Below, in pieces: positions 1 to 8,183 of a DNA stretch of 64,000 bases (position 1 is its first letter; every line of letters starts with the position of its first letter). The translations under genes and the position numbers were made by a program. The notes beneath the pieces were generated by a model, which worked only from the letters and a program-made list of their open reading frames with translations, made no database searches and was not told where the DNA came from. This stretch comes from Saccharothrix syringae (GTDB lineage: Bacteria; Actinomycetota; Actinomycetes; Mycobacteriales; Pseudonocardiaceae), in the NCBI RefSeq assembly GCF_009498035.1, contig NZ_CP034550.1:3658001-3722000 (forward strand), read 5' to 3'.

Positions 1-195
1 CCGCAAGCCCGTGACCCGCGGGTTCGGGATGGCGAAGGTCGCGTGCGGTGTCAGGTGTTGGTCGGGGCCGGTTGAGGACAACGGGTTCGGCTTCTCCGTT
101 CGGTCGATTGGCGGTTGTATGGCGAGAGTTGATGGGAGTGGTCCCCAGTCGGGTCGTGGTCGCGTCGGGAGTCACTCGGATCGAGAAGAGAAGTC
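1..195. other. Intergenic, upstream of ASADH-like gene
   Basis: I see no convincing coding sequence here. The stretch ends in a purine-rich ribosome binding region (gagaagagaag, about 184-194) just before the ATG at 196. Any promoter for the downstream gene should lie here, but no clean -35/-10 pair stands out. Confidence 0.5.
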
Positions 196-1266
196 ATGGT
201 GATGTCCGCTGCCGCCGCGCCACCTCGCCTGGTCGTGGTCGGAGCCACCGGTGCGGTCGGCTCCGCCCTGCTGGAGCTGGTCGGCGAGAAGTCCTTCGCC
301 CACCGCGAGTTGGTGCTGTGCGCCTCGCACCGCTCGACCGGTCGACAGGTCGTCGTGGGCGGCGCGGTGCACCGGGTGCGCCACGCGTCGGCGGACGAGG
401 TCGAGTTCACCCGGGGTGACCTGGTCTTCCTCTGCGCCGGTGAGGAGGTCAGCCGTGGCTGGGCGAAGGCGGCCTGCGCGGCCGGGGCGCTGGTGATCGA
501 CCTCAGCGGCGCCTTCCACCGCGACCGGGACGTCCCGCTGATCGTGCCCGAGGTCAACGGCCACCTGCTGGACCGCCACCCCCACGACGGCCCGATCGCC
601 TGTCCCAGCCCGATGGCGGCGGCGCTGGCCCGGCTGCTGCACCGCTGGCAGGAGGCTTACGGCGTCCGCCAGGTGGTGCTGAGCACCTACCAGGCCGCCA
701 CCCGCCTCGGCCGCCAGGGGGTCGAGGAGTTGTTGGAGGGCGCCGAGTTGGCGTTGCAGGACCCGGACGCCGAGCTGCCCGCCCACAGCACGCCCTTCCC
801 GCTGGCGTTCAACGCGGTGCCGGTGGTCGGCCGGGTGCTCCACAACCGCTTCACCGCCGAGGAGCAGCGGCTGGCCGGTGAGACCCGTCGGCTGCTGGGG
901 CGGCCGTGGCTGAACGTCACGGCCACCTGCGTCCAGGTGCCGGTGGTCAGCGGCGACTCCGCCGCGGTGCTCGTGGAGGCGGAGTCGCCGGTGCCGCGCG
1001 GGGACCTCGTGTCGCTGCTGGCGTCGCTGCCCCGCGTGCGCGTGTACGACGCCGCGCCGCCGGAGAGCGCGGGGCCGACGCCGTTGACCGCGGTCGACCC
1101 GGACGTGGTGCACGTGGGCCGGGTGCGGGTCACCCCGCACGACCCGCGCGCCGTGTGGTTGTGGATCACCTTCGACAGCCTCCGCGCGGCCGGGGCGCTC
1201 AACGCGCTGCACACCGCCCGCCTGGCGCTCGCCCTCGCCGCGGAGCGGTCCGGCCGGACCGGTTGA
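196..1266 (+). CDS. Aspartate-semialdehyde dehydrogenase-like protein, catalytic Cys missing
   Basis: The 356-residue product has the ASADH fold layout. It has an N-terminal Rossmann motif (VVVGATGAVGSALLELV, residues 13-29), the VIDLSGAFHRD segment (about 100-110) typical of family substrate loops, and a C-terminal dimerisation/NADP half. In true enzymes the active-site cysteine lies in a P-N-C-[ST] motif. Here that segment reads CPSPMA (136-141), so the Cys position is Pro139 and the only nearby cysteine is three residues early. It is therefore probably not a functional aspartate-semialdehyde dehydrogenase. It could be an Usg-like paralogue or a different dehydrogenase. It stands apart from the next gene by about 550 bp, so its link to the glycosylation operon is uncertain. 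ATG 196 has an upstream purine-rich RBS; ATG 202 is an alternative. Confidence 0.75.
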   Translation: MVMSAAAAPPRLVVVGATGAVGSALLELVGEKSFAHRELVLCASHRSTGRQVVVGGAVHRVRHASADEVEFTRGDLVFLCAGEEVSRGWAKAACAAGALVIDLSGAFHRDRDVPLIVPEVNGHLLDRHPHDGPIACPSPMAAALARLLHRWQEAYGVRQVVLSTYQAATRLGRQGVEELLEGAELALQDPDAELPAHSTPFPLAFNAVPVVGRVLHNRFTAEEQRLAGETRRLLGRPWLNVTATCVQVPVVSGDSAAVLVEAESPVPRGDLVSLLASLPRVRVYDAAPPESAGPTPLTAVDPDVVHVGRVRVTPHDPRAVWLWITFDSLRAAGALNALHTARLALALAAERSGRTG

Positions 1267-1815
1267 GGGGGCCGGTCGGTTCTCGGCGAATCCCGTCCAG
1301 CTCCGAATAACCCCTGGCCGCTCCTGGCGAACCCCGTCCGGCTTCCGGCGAACCCCCACCGCCTCCCGACATACCGCACCCGCCACCCCCTGGCCAGCGG
1401 CCGGGGATGACGGGTGCGGGAAGGCGAAGGTACGGGAAGGGCGCCGCTCGTCAGCAGGAGACCGCCGGGCCGCGCAGGAGGGCGCCGCCCAGCAGGGCGC
1501 TGTCCCACCTGTCGTCACCCCGAGCGGTCGACGAGCCCCGGCCACCCGACCCTGTGGCGAGCGCCGAGACGCGTGCCGCGCCGAGGACTACCGCAGTGAG
1601 AACGAGACCGGCCAGCTCGCGGAGGGACCGGTGCCGAAGGTGATCCATCTCATCTCCAGTGATACCCGGGTGGTGTGATGCCGAAGTGCGTGGCACACCT
1701 GCGAGGTTGTCAGCACTCGCACGCGACTTCGAGTGCTCACCGGTGTCCTATGGTGGAGTGGCCACAAGTGGAAACCGGACGATGTGGATGCCACGCCCAG
1801 GGGGAGACAGGACCG
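1267..1815. other. Intergenic between ASADH-like gene and LuxR-type regulator
   Basis: About 550 bp without a supportable gene. At 1279-1351 there are imperfect repeats of a cggcgaa(t/c)cccgtcc-type unit. A weak hairpin (gaccgg/ccggtc) surrounds the stop of the upstream gene. The last ~150 bp, less GC-rich than the surroundings, is the probable promoter/leader of the regulator. Confidence 0.4.
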
Positions 1816-2838
1816 TTGGACGAGCAGCCTTTATTGGACGATGTCGTCATGGACGCCTACCAGGCCGGGGTGCGGGCCGGGGTCTTCGTCGACGAGGAGA
1901 TCGCCGCGCAGCTCGACCTGGAGCTGCCGAGGGTAGTCGAAGCCCGTAAACGGTTACAGGAGCTGCGGCTCCTCAGCGACGCGCCCGAGGGGGGCCCGGC
2001 GGTTCCGCTGGACCCGGAGATCGTGGAGGCCGAACTGGTCTCCAACCTGGAGATATCGATCTCCCGCCAGCGCCGCCAGATCTCCCAGATCCACCGCCAG
2101 TTGCGCTCGCTGGCCACCGTCTACCGCTCGACCGAGCACCACCCGCGGGAGAACGCCCTGATCCGGGTGCTGGACAGCGCGGCGGACGTGCAGCGCGAGC
2201 TCGACCTCGCCCGGCACCGCTGCACGCAGGAGCGGATGGCGCTGCAGCCGGGCGGCGGCCGCGCGGCCCACCTCCTCCAGGAGGACCTGGTCCACACCCA
2301 GGAGCTGCTGCGCCGCGGCGTGCGGATCCGGACGCTCTACCAGCACACCGCCCGGTCGAGCATGGCGACCCGGGCCTACGCCAAGCGGGTCGGCGACGCG
2401 GGCGGCGAGGTCCGCACCGCGGAGGAGCTGTCCGAGCGGCTGATCATCTACGACCGCCGCATCGCGTTCGTGCCCAAGGAGCGCCGCGGGCAGGAGGCGC
2501 CGGGGGCGGCGGTGGTCACCGACCCGACGCTCGTGGCCTACCTGTGCCGCTCCTTCGAGGCCGCCTGGCAGGTCGGCCAGCCCTTCCCCGAACCGGACCC
2601 GGTCGAGGACGCCCAGCACGTCGGCTCCGAGCTGCGGGCCTCGATCCTGCGGCTGATGGGCATGGGCCTCAAGGACGAGGTCATCGCGCGCCGCCTGGGC
2701 ATGGCCACGCGCACCTGCCGCCGGTACATCTCGACCTTGATGGAGGAACTGGGGGCCAGCAGCCGCTTCCAGGCCGGCCTGCTGCTGGGCCGCCGCGAGG
2801 CGTCCGCCGACGGGGAGGGCGCCGCGCACCGGTCGTGA
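1816..2838 (+). CDS. LuxR-family transcriptional regulator with two TTA codons
   Basis: The product is about 340 residues. An N-terminal TrmB/helix-turn-helix-like segment (MDAYQAGVRAG...VDEEIAAQLDL) is followed by a helical middle region and a C-terminal LuxR-type HTH (LRLMGMGLKDEVIARRLGMA, about 275-300). This layout is common in actinomycete pathway regulators. I chose TTG 1816 because a GGGGAGACAG ribosome site precedes it by 5-8 bases; ATG 1750 or 1675 in the same frame are alternatives. Leucine TTA codons occur at 1831-1833 and 1954-1956, extremely rare in this GC context, suggesting control by the bldA-type tRNA-Leu(UAA). It precedes the aminotransferase-glycosyltransferase operon and probably controls it (inference). 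A hairpin follows the stop. Confidence 0.75.
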   Translation: MDEQPLLDDVVMDAYQAGVRAGVFVDEEIAAQLDLELPRVVEARKRLQELRLLSDAPEGGPAVPLDPEIVEAELVSNLEISISRQRRQISQIHRQLRSLATVYRSTEHHPRENALIRVLDSAADVQRELDLARHRCTQERMALQPGGGRAAHLLQEDLVHTQELLRRGVRIRTLYQHTARSSMATRAYAKRVGDAGGEVRTAEELSERLIIYDRRIAFVPKERRGQEAPGAAVVTDPTLVAYLCRSFEAAWQVGQPFPEPDPVEDAQHVGSELRASILRLMGMGLKDEVIARRLGMATRTCRRYISTLMEELGASSRFQAGLLLGRREASADGEGAAHRS

Positions 2839-2899
2839 CCACCGGTCACCGGACCACCAGGTATAAGGCCAGGTCAGGCCCGTCCTGCGGGCGGGCTGC

Positions 2900-2931
2900 G
2901 GCCGAAAGTGGCTCGCTGTCCACTTCCGGCC
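2900..2931 (+). terminator. Hairpin after the LuxR-type regulator
   Basis: Arms 2900-2911 (ggccgaaagtgg) and 2920-2931 (ccacttccggcc) pair with one mismatch around an 8-nt loop, about 60 nt after the regulator's stop. There is no U tract, as is usual in actinomycetes. Confidence 0.5.
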
Positions 2932-3043
2932 GATCCACCTGAGGCCATTTGTCACCCCTCGAACAGGGGCCGTCATCCGTGCGAGCTTGGCGACGCGAGA
3001 TCGCCGAGCCGGTGGGATGCCGGCTCCTGGGAGCGGTCCCACG

Positions 3044-3080
3044 CGCCGCCCGGTGCCCCGCACCGGGACACCGGGCGGCG
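3044..3080 (+). promoter_or_regulatory. Hairpin in the presumed 5' leader of the aminotransferase operon
   Basis: A perfect 12-bp inverted repeat (3044-3055 cgccgcccggtg, 3069-3080 caccgggcggcg) with a 13-nt loop ends 26 nt before the operon's first ATG, just upstream of its GAGGAGAA ribosome site. It could be an attenuator, a translation-controlling stem or an mRNA-stabilising structure. Confidence 0.4.
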
Positions 3081-3106
3081 TGCCCATCCCGCGCAGAGGA
3101 GAACCG

Positions 3107-4537
3107 ATGGCAGACCTGATCGGTCTGGATGAGGCCGAGCGCCTGGACGTCGACGCGGTCCACGACCTCCACCGCCGGTACATCAACAAGAGCCAGGTCC
3201 GGCTGATGACCTCGTTCGGCTTCGGCCGGGAACTGGTCGAACGCGCCGAGGGCGCCTACCTGTGGACCAGCGACGGGCGCCGCATCCTCGACTTCACCGG
3301 CGGCGTCGGCGTGCTCAACCACGGCCACAACCACCCCCGCATCCTCGCCGCCCGCCGTCGGTTCCAGGAGCAGAAGCGGATGGAGGTGCACAAGACCTAC
3401 TTCTCGCCCTACCTCGCCGCCCTGGGCCACAACCTGGCGCAGCTGCTGCCGGGCGACCTCAACCGCTCCTTCCTGCCCAACTCCGGCGCCGAGGCGGTGG
3501 AGGGCGCGGTCAAGCTCGCCTACAAGTACCACCAGGGGCGGCGCAACACGATCCTGCGCTCCGACATCAGCTTCCACGGCAAGCTGCTCGGCTCCGGCGG
3601 CCTGACCGGCAGCACGCAGAACCACTTCGCGTTCCCGACCATCCCGGGCATCCGCACCTTCACCTACGGCGACCTGGACTCGGTGCGCCGGGCGCTGGCC
3701 GAGGCGCGGGACGCCAACGGGCGCAGCGACGTGTACGCGCTGCTGATCGAGCCGTTCAGCGCCTCCACGATCCGCTGGTGCTCGGAGGAGTTCCTGCGCG
3801 GGCTGCGGGAGCTGTGCACGGCCGAGGACATCGTGCTGATCTTCGACGAGATCTACACCGGGTGGGGCAAGACCGGCAGCCTGTTCTACTTCACCCGCTA
3901 CGAGGGCCTGGTCCCCGACGTGGTGACCACGTCCAAGTCGTTCGGCGGCGGCAAGTCGTCCATCTCGGCGTACGTGGCGCGCGAGCCGATCTTCCGCCGG
4001 GCCTACGACAACATGACCGACGCGATGATGCAGTCCACGTCGACCACGTACTACGGCTTCGGCGAGGAGGCGGCGACCGCGATCGAGGCGATCGCGATCG
4101 CCGTGGAGGAGGACTTCCCGGCGCGGGCGCGGGCGATCGAGGAGGTGCTGCGGCCGGGTCTGGAGCGCATCCAGAAGACCTACCCCGACCTCATCGCGGA
4201 GGTGGCGGGCGCCGGGGCGCTGCACGGCGTCTTCCTGGCGGGCGGGCCGAAGATCCTCGACATGGTGGGCAAGCTGCCGGTCGGCGGACCGGCCAAGGAC
4301 CCGCTGATCCGCACCAAGATCATCACCGCGGCGGTGATCGACGCCCTCTACCGCGAGCACGACATCTACACCTACAACACCCTCAACGGCCGCAGCCCGC
4401 TGATCGTCGCGCCGCCGCTGGTGGCGGGACCGGACGAGTGCGAGCGCTTCCTCGACGCCTTCGAGGCCGTGCTGGAGCAGGGAATGGGACGACTGGTGCG
4501 CCGCTTCGTGCGGGAGAGGGTGAGCTCGCTGTGGTGA
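3107..4537 (+). CDS. Class III PLP-dependent aminotransferase
   Basis: This 476-residue fold-type I (class III) aminotransferase has the usual markers. The N-terminal part has GGVGVLNHGHNHPRI. The cofactor region has PNSGAEAVEGAVKLAYKY, the PLP-contacting DEIYTGWGKTG (about 245-255), and the Schiff-base lysine in TTSKSFGGGKSS (about 282). Ornithine, diaminobutyrate and glutamate-1-semialdehyde aminotransferases share this fold; the substrate cannot be read from sequence. A strong AGAGGAGAACCG ribosome site precedes ATG 3107. The stop overlaps the epimerase start, so the two are translationally coupled. In context it could install an amino group on a sugar or side chain of the glycoconjugate (inference). 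Confidence 0.9.
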   Translation: MADLIGLDEAERLDVDAVHDLHRRYINKSQVRLMTSFGFGRELVERAEGAYLWTSDGRRILDFTGGVGVLNHGHNHPRILAARRRFQEQKRMEVHKTYFSPYLAALGHNLAQLLPGDLNRSFLPNSGAEAVEGAVKLAYKYHQGRRNTILRSDISFHGKLLGSGGLTGSTQNHFAFPTIPGIRTFTYGDLDSVRRALAEARDANGRSDVYALLIEPFSASTIRWCSEEFLRGLRELCTAEDIVLIFDEIYTGWGKTGSLFYFTRYEGLVPDVVTTSKSFGGGKSSISAYVAREPIFRRAYDNMTDAMMQSTSTTYYGFGEEAATAIEAIAIAVEEDFPARARAIEEVLRPGLERIQKTYPDLIAEVAGAGALHGVFLAGGPKILDMVGKLPVGGPAKDPLIRTKIITAAVIDALYREHDIYTYNTLNGRSPLIVAPPLVAGPDECERFLDAFEAVLEQGMGRLVRRFVRERVSSLW

Positions 4538-5637
4538 ACGGGAACCGACCGGACGACGTGCGCGACACCACCTCGTCGACGGGGCTGCCGTCCCGGATCG
4601 CGGTCACCGGCGCGGCCGGCGTGCTCGGCTCCCAGCTGGTGAGCAGGCTGCGCGCGGAGGGCGTGGAGGTGCACGCCTTCGACATCAGGCCGATCGAGCC
4701 CGCACCCGGCCTGGTGCCGTTCACCGGCGACATCCGCGACCGCAGGGCCGTGACCGAGGCGGTGACCGGCGTCGACGCCCTGGTGCACTGCGCCTCCGCG
4801 CTGCCCAGCTACCCGGCGGCCGACATCCGCTCGATCGTCGTGGAGGGCACCGGCACGGTGCTGGACGCCGCCCGCGCCGCGCGCGTCCCGCGGGTGCTGC
4901 ACGTGTCGTCCACCGCCGTCTACGGCCTGCCCAAGCTGGTGCCCACCCCCGAGGACCACCCGCGCGAGCCGGTGGACACCTACAGCGGCGCCAAGGCGGA
5001 GGCCGAGGTCATCGCGGAGCGGCACCGGGCGGCGGGGATGCTGCTGCCGGTGCTGCGGCCCAAGACCTTCCTCGGCCCCGGCCGGATGGGCCTGTTCGAC
5101 ATGCTCTACCAGTGGGCCGAGGAGGGCCGCCACTTCCCGGTCCTGGGCCGCGGGGACGTGCGCATCCAGATGCTGGCGCTCTCCGACCTGGTGGACGCGG
5201 TGCACACCGTGCTCACCGCGCCCGCCGACCGCGTCAACGACACGTTCAACGTGGGCGCGGCCGAGTTCGGCACGCTGCGCGAGGACTTCCAGGTCGTGCT
5301 GGACGCGGCCGGGCACGGCAAGCGGGTCAAGTCCATCCCGGGCCGCCCGGCGGTGGCGGTGCTGCGCGCCCTGGAGCGCACCGGCATGTCCCCGGTCTAC
5401 GGGCGGCTGCTGTTCAAGCTGCTCGCCGACTCCTACGTCAGCGTGGACAAGATCCGCGAGCGGCTGGGCTTCGTGCCGAAGTACTCCAACCAGGAGGCGA
5501 TCCTCCAGACCTACGCGTGGTGGCGCGAGGCGCGGGCCGCGGCGGGTGACGCCGGGACCGCCGGTCGCGCGACCGGCCGGACGAGCCAGGAGCCCTGGAA
5601 GCAGGGCGCCCTGAAGCTGGCCAAGGTCTTCTTCTGA
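4531..5637 (+). CDS. NAD-dependent epimerase/dehydratase (extended SDR)
   Basis: About 368 residues, extended short-chain dehydrogenase fold. The NAD-binding motif is VTGAAGVLGSQLV (near 25-37), the acidic cofactor residue is in HAFDIRP, and the active-site region has a conserved Ser/Thr (HVSSTAVYG) followed by YSGAKAEAE (YxxxK). Members oxidise, epimerise or dehydrate nucleotide-linked or lipid-linked sugars. Two in-frame GTGs (4531, 4534) overlap the aminotransferase stop; either could start translation. A decaprenyl-phosphoribose-epimerising role next to the UbiA gene is an attractive analogy to DprE2, but the protein is a generic extended SDR and that role is inference. Confidence 0.88.
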   Translation: MVNGNRPDDVRDTTSSTGLPSRIAVTGAAGVLGSQLVSRLRAEGVEVHAFDIRPIEPAPGLVPFTGDIRDRRAVTEAVTGVDALVHCASALPSYPAADIRSIVVEGTGTVLDAARAARVPRVLHVSSTAVYGLPKLVPTPEDHPREPVDTYSGAKAEAEVIAERHRAAGMLLPVLRPKTFLGPGRMGLFDMLYQWAEEGRHFPVLGRGDVRIQMLALSDLVDAVHTVLTAPADRVNDTFNVGAAEFGTLREDFQVVLDAAGHGKRVKSIPGRPAVAVLRALERTGMSPVYGRLLFKLLADSYVSVDKIRERLGFVPKYSNQEAILQTYAWWREARAAAGDAGTAGRATGRTSQEPWKQGALKLAKVFF

Positions 5638-5651
5638 CCGGTCGACCCCGA

Positions 5652-5677
5652 GGTGGCCGGCACCGGCGCCGGCCACC
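5652..5677 (+). terminator. Hairpin between epimerase and EEP-family genes
   Basis: Arms 5652-5661 and 5668-5677 (ggtggccggc / gccggccacc) form a 10-bp stem shortly after the epimerase stop and 50 nt before the next start. It could be a partial terminator or processing site within the operon. Confidence 0.4.
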
Positions 5678-5727
5678 CCACCCCGTCGTGCCCGAAACCC
5701 GTTCCCGCCCGAGGAGGCGACACAGGC

Positions 5728-6906
5728 ATGCCCACGACCAACCCGGCCGTCTCCCCGCGGCCGTCACCCGCCGTCGAGCAGGGGGGAGGACCGGGCGACG
5801 GCCGCACCGCGCGCACCCCCGCGGACGACGGGGGAGGGCGGCGCTGGTGCCTGGGCACCAGGGTGGTCGTGGCCGCCACCGCCGCCTGGTCCGCGTTCCT
5901 CGTCCTCCACGTGGTGCTGACCGGCCGCTGGTGGGTGTGGTTCCTGGTCGAGGCCACGCCCCCGGTGGTGTTCGTCGCGGTGCCGGCCCTGCTCCTGGCC
6001 GTCGTGTGGTGGGCCCGCCCGGTCCGCCGCCGGCTCACCCCCGTGCTGGTCGTGCTGCTGCTGGCCGGCGGGTACCTGGCCGGCGTCGGCCCCGGTTGGC
6101 GCGGCGACACCCGGCCCGCCGGACCGGGCGACGCGGAGGTGTCGATCGTCTCCTGGAACACCGACTACTGGGAGATGGACGACGACCCGGACGCCTTCTA
6201 CGCGTTCCTGCGGGAGAAGGACGCCGACGTCTACCTCCTCCAGGAGTACCTGCACTGGGAGGGCGAGGGGCCGGTCCTCATCGACCGCCTGGCCCGGCTG
6301 CGCGCCGAGTTCCCCGGCTACGAGGTCGTGGTGGAGGGCGAGCTGATCACCCTCTCCCGGCTGCCGGTGGCCGCCGTCCACGCCCGCGACGTGCCGTCGA
6401 CCGACAACGCCTGGTACTGGCAGGGCGGCAAGGCGCAGCGCACCGACCTGCTGGTCGGCGCCGGCCGGGTGCTGTCGGTCTACAACGTCCACTTCCCGGT
6501 GCCGTTCCGGGTCGGCGACAACCCGCTGACGAGCCGGTTCTGGAACTTCCTGGCCAAGCAGCACGACTGGCGGACGCGCGAGTTCGACGCGCTGCGGGCG
6601 GACCTGGCGGGCAACCCGAACACCTCCGTGGTGGCCGGGGACTTCAACTCGCCCTGGCCGGGGAGCCTGCTCCGGCTCGACGGCACCACCGCGCACTCGC
6701 CCGGGAACGGCCCGCTGCCCGCCTCCTCCTGGCCGCTGGCCGACTACCCGGTGCCCCGGGTGTGGCGGCTGGACTGGCTGTTCACCACCGGCGAGGTGTC
6801 CGTGCCGGAGTACCGGTTCACCGACAGCCGGGGCTTCTCCGACCACGCCGCCCAGGAGTTCACCCTCGTCGTCCGCGGCGCCGACCGGCCGTCCGGCAAC
6901 GGCTGA
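5728..6906 (+). CDS. Membrane-anchored endonuclease/exonuclease/phosphatase-family protein
   Basis: The 392-residue product has a charged N terminus, then about three hydrophobic segments (approx. residues 45-125), then an extracytoplasmic-type EEP domain. Motifs seen are SWNTDYWEMDDD, the metal-binding LLQEYLHW (Glu), GDFNSPW (Asp/Asn) and the terminal GFSDHAAQ (SDH). EEP enzymes cleave phosphoesters: nucleic acids, inositol phosphates, sphingomyelin, or lipid-linked phosphates. A GAGGAGGCGA site at 5711-5720 supports ATG 5728. Being membrane-bound beside a UbiA enzyme and glycosyltransferases, it may remove phosphate from a lipid-linked sugar, the step a PAP2 phosphatase performs after DPPR synthase in mycobacteria. 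That is inference. Confidence 0.8.
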   Translation: MPTTNPAVSPRPSPAVEQGGGPGDGRTARTPADDGGGRRWCLGTRVVVAATAAWSAFLVLHVVLTGRWWVWFLVEATPPVVFVAVPALLLAVVWWARPVRRRLTPVLVVLLLAGGYLAGVGPGWRGDTRPAGPGDAEVSIVSWNTDYWEMDDDPDAFYAFLREKDADVYLLQEYLHWEGEGPVLIDRLARLRAEFPGYEVVVEGELITLSRLPVAAVHARDVPSTDNAWYWQGGKAQRTDLLVGAGRVLSVYNVHFPVPFRVGDNPLTSRFWNFLAKQHDWRTREFDALRADLAGNPNTSVVAGDFNSPWPGSLLRLDGTTAHSPGNGPLPASSWPLADYPVPRVWRLDWLFTTGEVSVPEYRFTDSRGFSDHAAQEFTLVVRGADRPSGNG

Positions 6907-6941
6907 CGCCCGCGCCGCCGGCAACGGCTGACCGCCCGCGC
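6893..6941 (+). repeat. 25-bp tandem duplication across the EEP gene stop
   Basis: The unit ccggcaacggctgac followed by gcccgcgc occurs twice with a 25-nt period, starting at 6893 and 6918. The first copy carries the gene's last codons and stop; the second repeats the coding end and TGA in the same frame phase just downstream. Confidence 0.7.
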
Positions 6942-7046
6942 ACCCCGCCCGCGTCACCCCCGCACGCCCACCGTCCTGCCCTGATCCGACCACCCGCACC
7001 GCCGGGCGCCACCCGCGCCCGGTGCACCACCGAGAGGGATCTCACC

Positions 7047-8183
7047 ATGCGGCTACCCGACAGGTTCGACGTCACGGTGATGTTGGACTACTACGCGCCC
7101 TACGTCTCCGGCCTCACCGAGGCCGCCCGGATCACCGCCGAGGGCCTCGTCGCCCGCGGCTGGAAGATCGCCGTGGTCTGCGCCCGGCACGACCGCTCCC
7201 TGCCGACCCACGAGGTGATCAACGGCGTGCACGTCTTCCGCGCGCCGGTCCTCGCCCACGTCAGCCGCGGCTTCATCGCGCCCCACCTGCCGCTGCTCGC
7301 CTCGCGCCTGGCCGCCCGCTCCGACCTGCTCCACATGCACCTGCCCAACCCCGAGGCCGCGTTCGTCGCCGCGCTGCGGCGCAAGACGCCGCTGGTGGTG
7401 ACCTACCACATCGACACCTTCCTGCCGGACAGCCCGATCAACCGGTTCGGGATGCGCGTGGTGGACGCCTCCTGCGCCGCCGCGATCCGCCGCGCCGACC
7501 TCGTGATCACCAACAGCGAGGACCAGGCGCGCGGTTCCCGGATCTGGCCGGTGATCCGGCGCCGGGCGCTGCGCCCCATCGCCTCCCCGTGCGTGGACCG
7601 CAACGGCGGCAGCCCGACGATGCGCGAGGGCGACGGCCTGCACATCGGCTTCATGGGCCGCATCACCGTCGACAAGGGCATCGAGTACCTGATCCGCGCG
7701 TTCCGCGGCATCGACGACCCAGCCGCGCGGCTGCTGATCGCGGGCGACTACACCACCGTCGCCGGCGGCAGCAACATCGCGCAGCTGCGCGAGGAGGCCG
7801 GCAACGACCCGCGCATCCGCTTCACCGGGCTGCTGCGCGGCGAGCGGGTGCGCGACTTCTACGCCTCGATCGACGTGTTCGCGCTGCCCTCGATCTCCGA
7901 GTCCTTCGGCATCGTGCAGGTCGAGGCGATGATGGCGGGCAAGCCGTCGGTCACCACCAACCTGCCCGGCTCCCGCTACCCGGTGGAGGCGACGGGCTTC
8001 GGCCGCCTGGTGGAGCCCCGCGACCCGGTGGCGCTGCGGGAGGCGCTGCTGGAGATGGCGGCGCTGCCGCCCGAGGACCGGCAGGTCGGCCAGGAGGCCG
8101 CGACCAAGCTGTTCGGCGGGGAGACCTTCCTCGACGCGCACGAGGAGGCGTACCGCGCCATCCTGAACGGGGCGCGGTCGTGA
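7047..8183 (+). CDS. GT4-family glycosyltransferase
   Basis: A 378-residue GT-B fold glycosyltransferase. The N-terminal acceptor domain begins FDVTVMLDYYAPYVSG and contains HMHLPNPEA. The C-terminal donor domain has the family motifs GFMGRITVDKGIEYLIRAF, the variable sugar-nucleotide region, and the signature SESFGIVQVEAMMAGKPSV with the two conserved glutamates of the E-x7-E motif. Members retain anomeric configuration and use UDP-, GDP- or CDP-sugars at the cytoplasmic face of the membrane. ATG 7047 has a GAGAGGG ribosome site. The TGA overlaps the GTG of the UbiA gene, indicating translational coupling. Confidence 0.9.
   Translation: MRLPDRFDVTVMLDYYAPYVSGLTEAARITAEGLVARGWKIAVVCARHDRSLPTHEVINGVHVFRAPVLAHVSRGFIAPHLPLLASRLAARSDLLHMHLPNPEAAFVAALRRKTPLVVTYHIDTFLPDSPINRFGMRVVDASCAAAIRRADLVITNSEDQARGSRIWPVIRRRALRPIASPCVDRNGGSPTMREGDGLHIGFMGRITVDKGIEYLIRAFRGIDDPAARLLIAGDYTTVAGGSNIAQLREEAGNDPRIRFTGLLRGERVRDFYASIDVFALPSISESFGIVQVEAMMAGKPSVTTNLPGSRYPVEATGFGRLVEPRDPVALREALLEMAALPPEDRQVGQEAATKLFGGETFLDAHEEAYRAILNGARS

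Noticed and set aside
172..1545. 457-codon minus-strand frame opposite the ASADH-like gene
   Set aside because: Compositionally biased product without motifs; the plus-strand gene explains the region.
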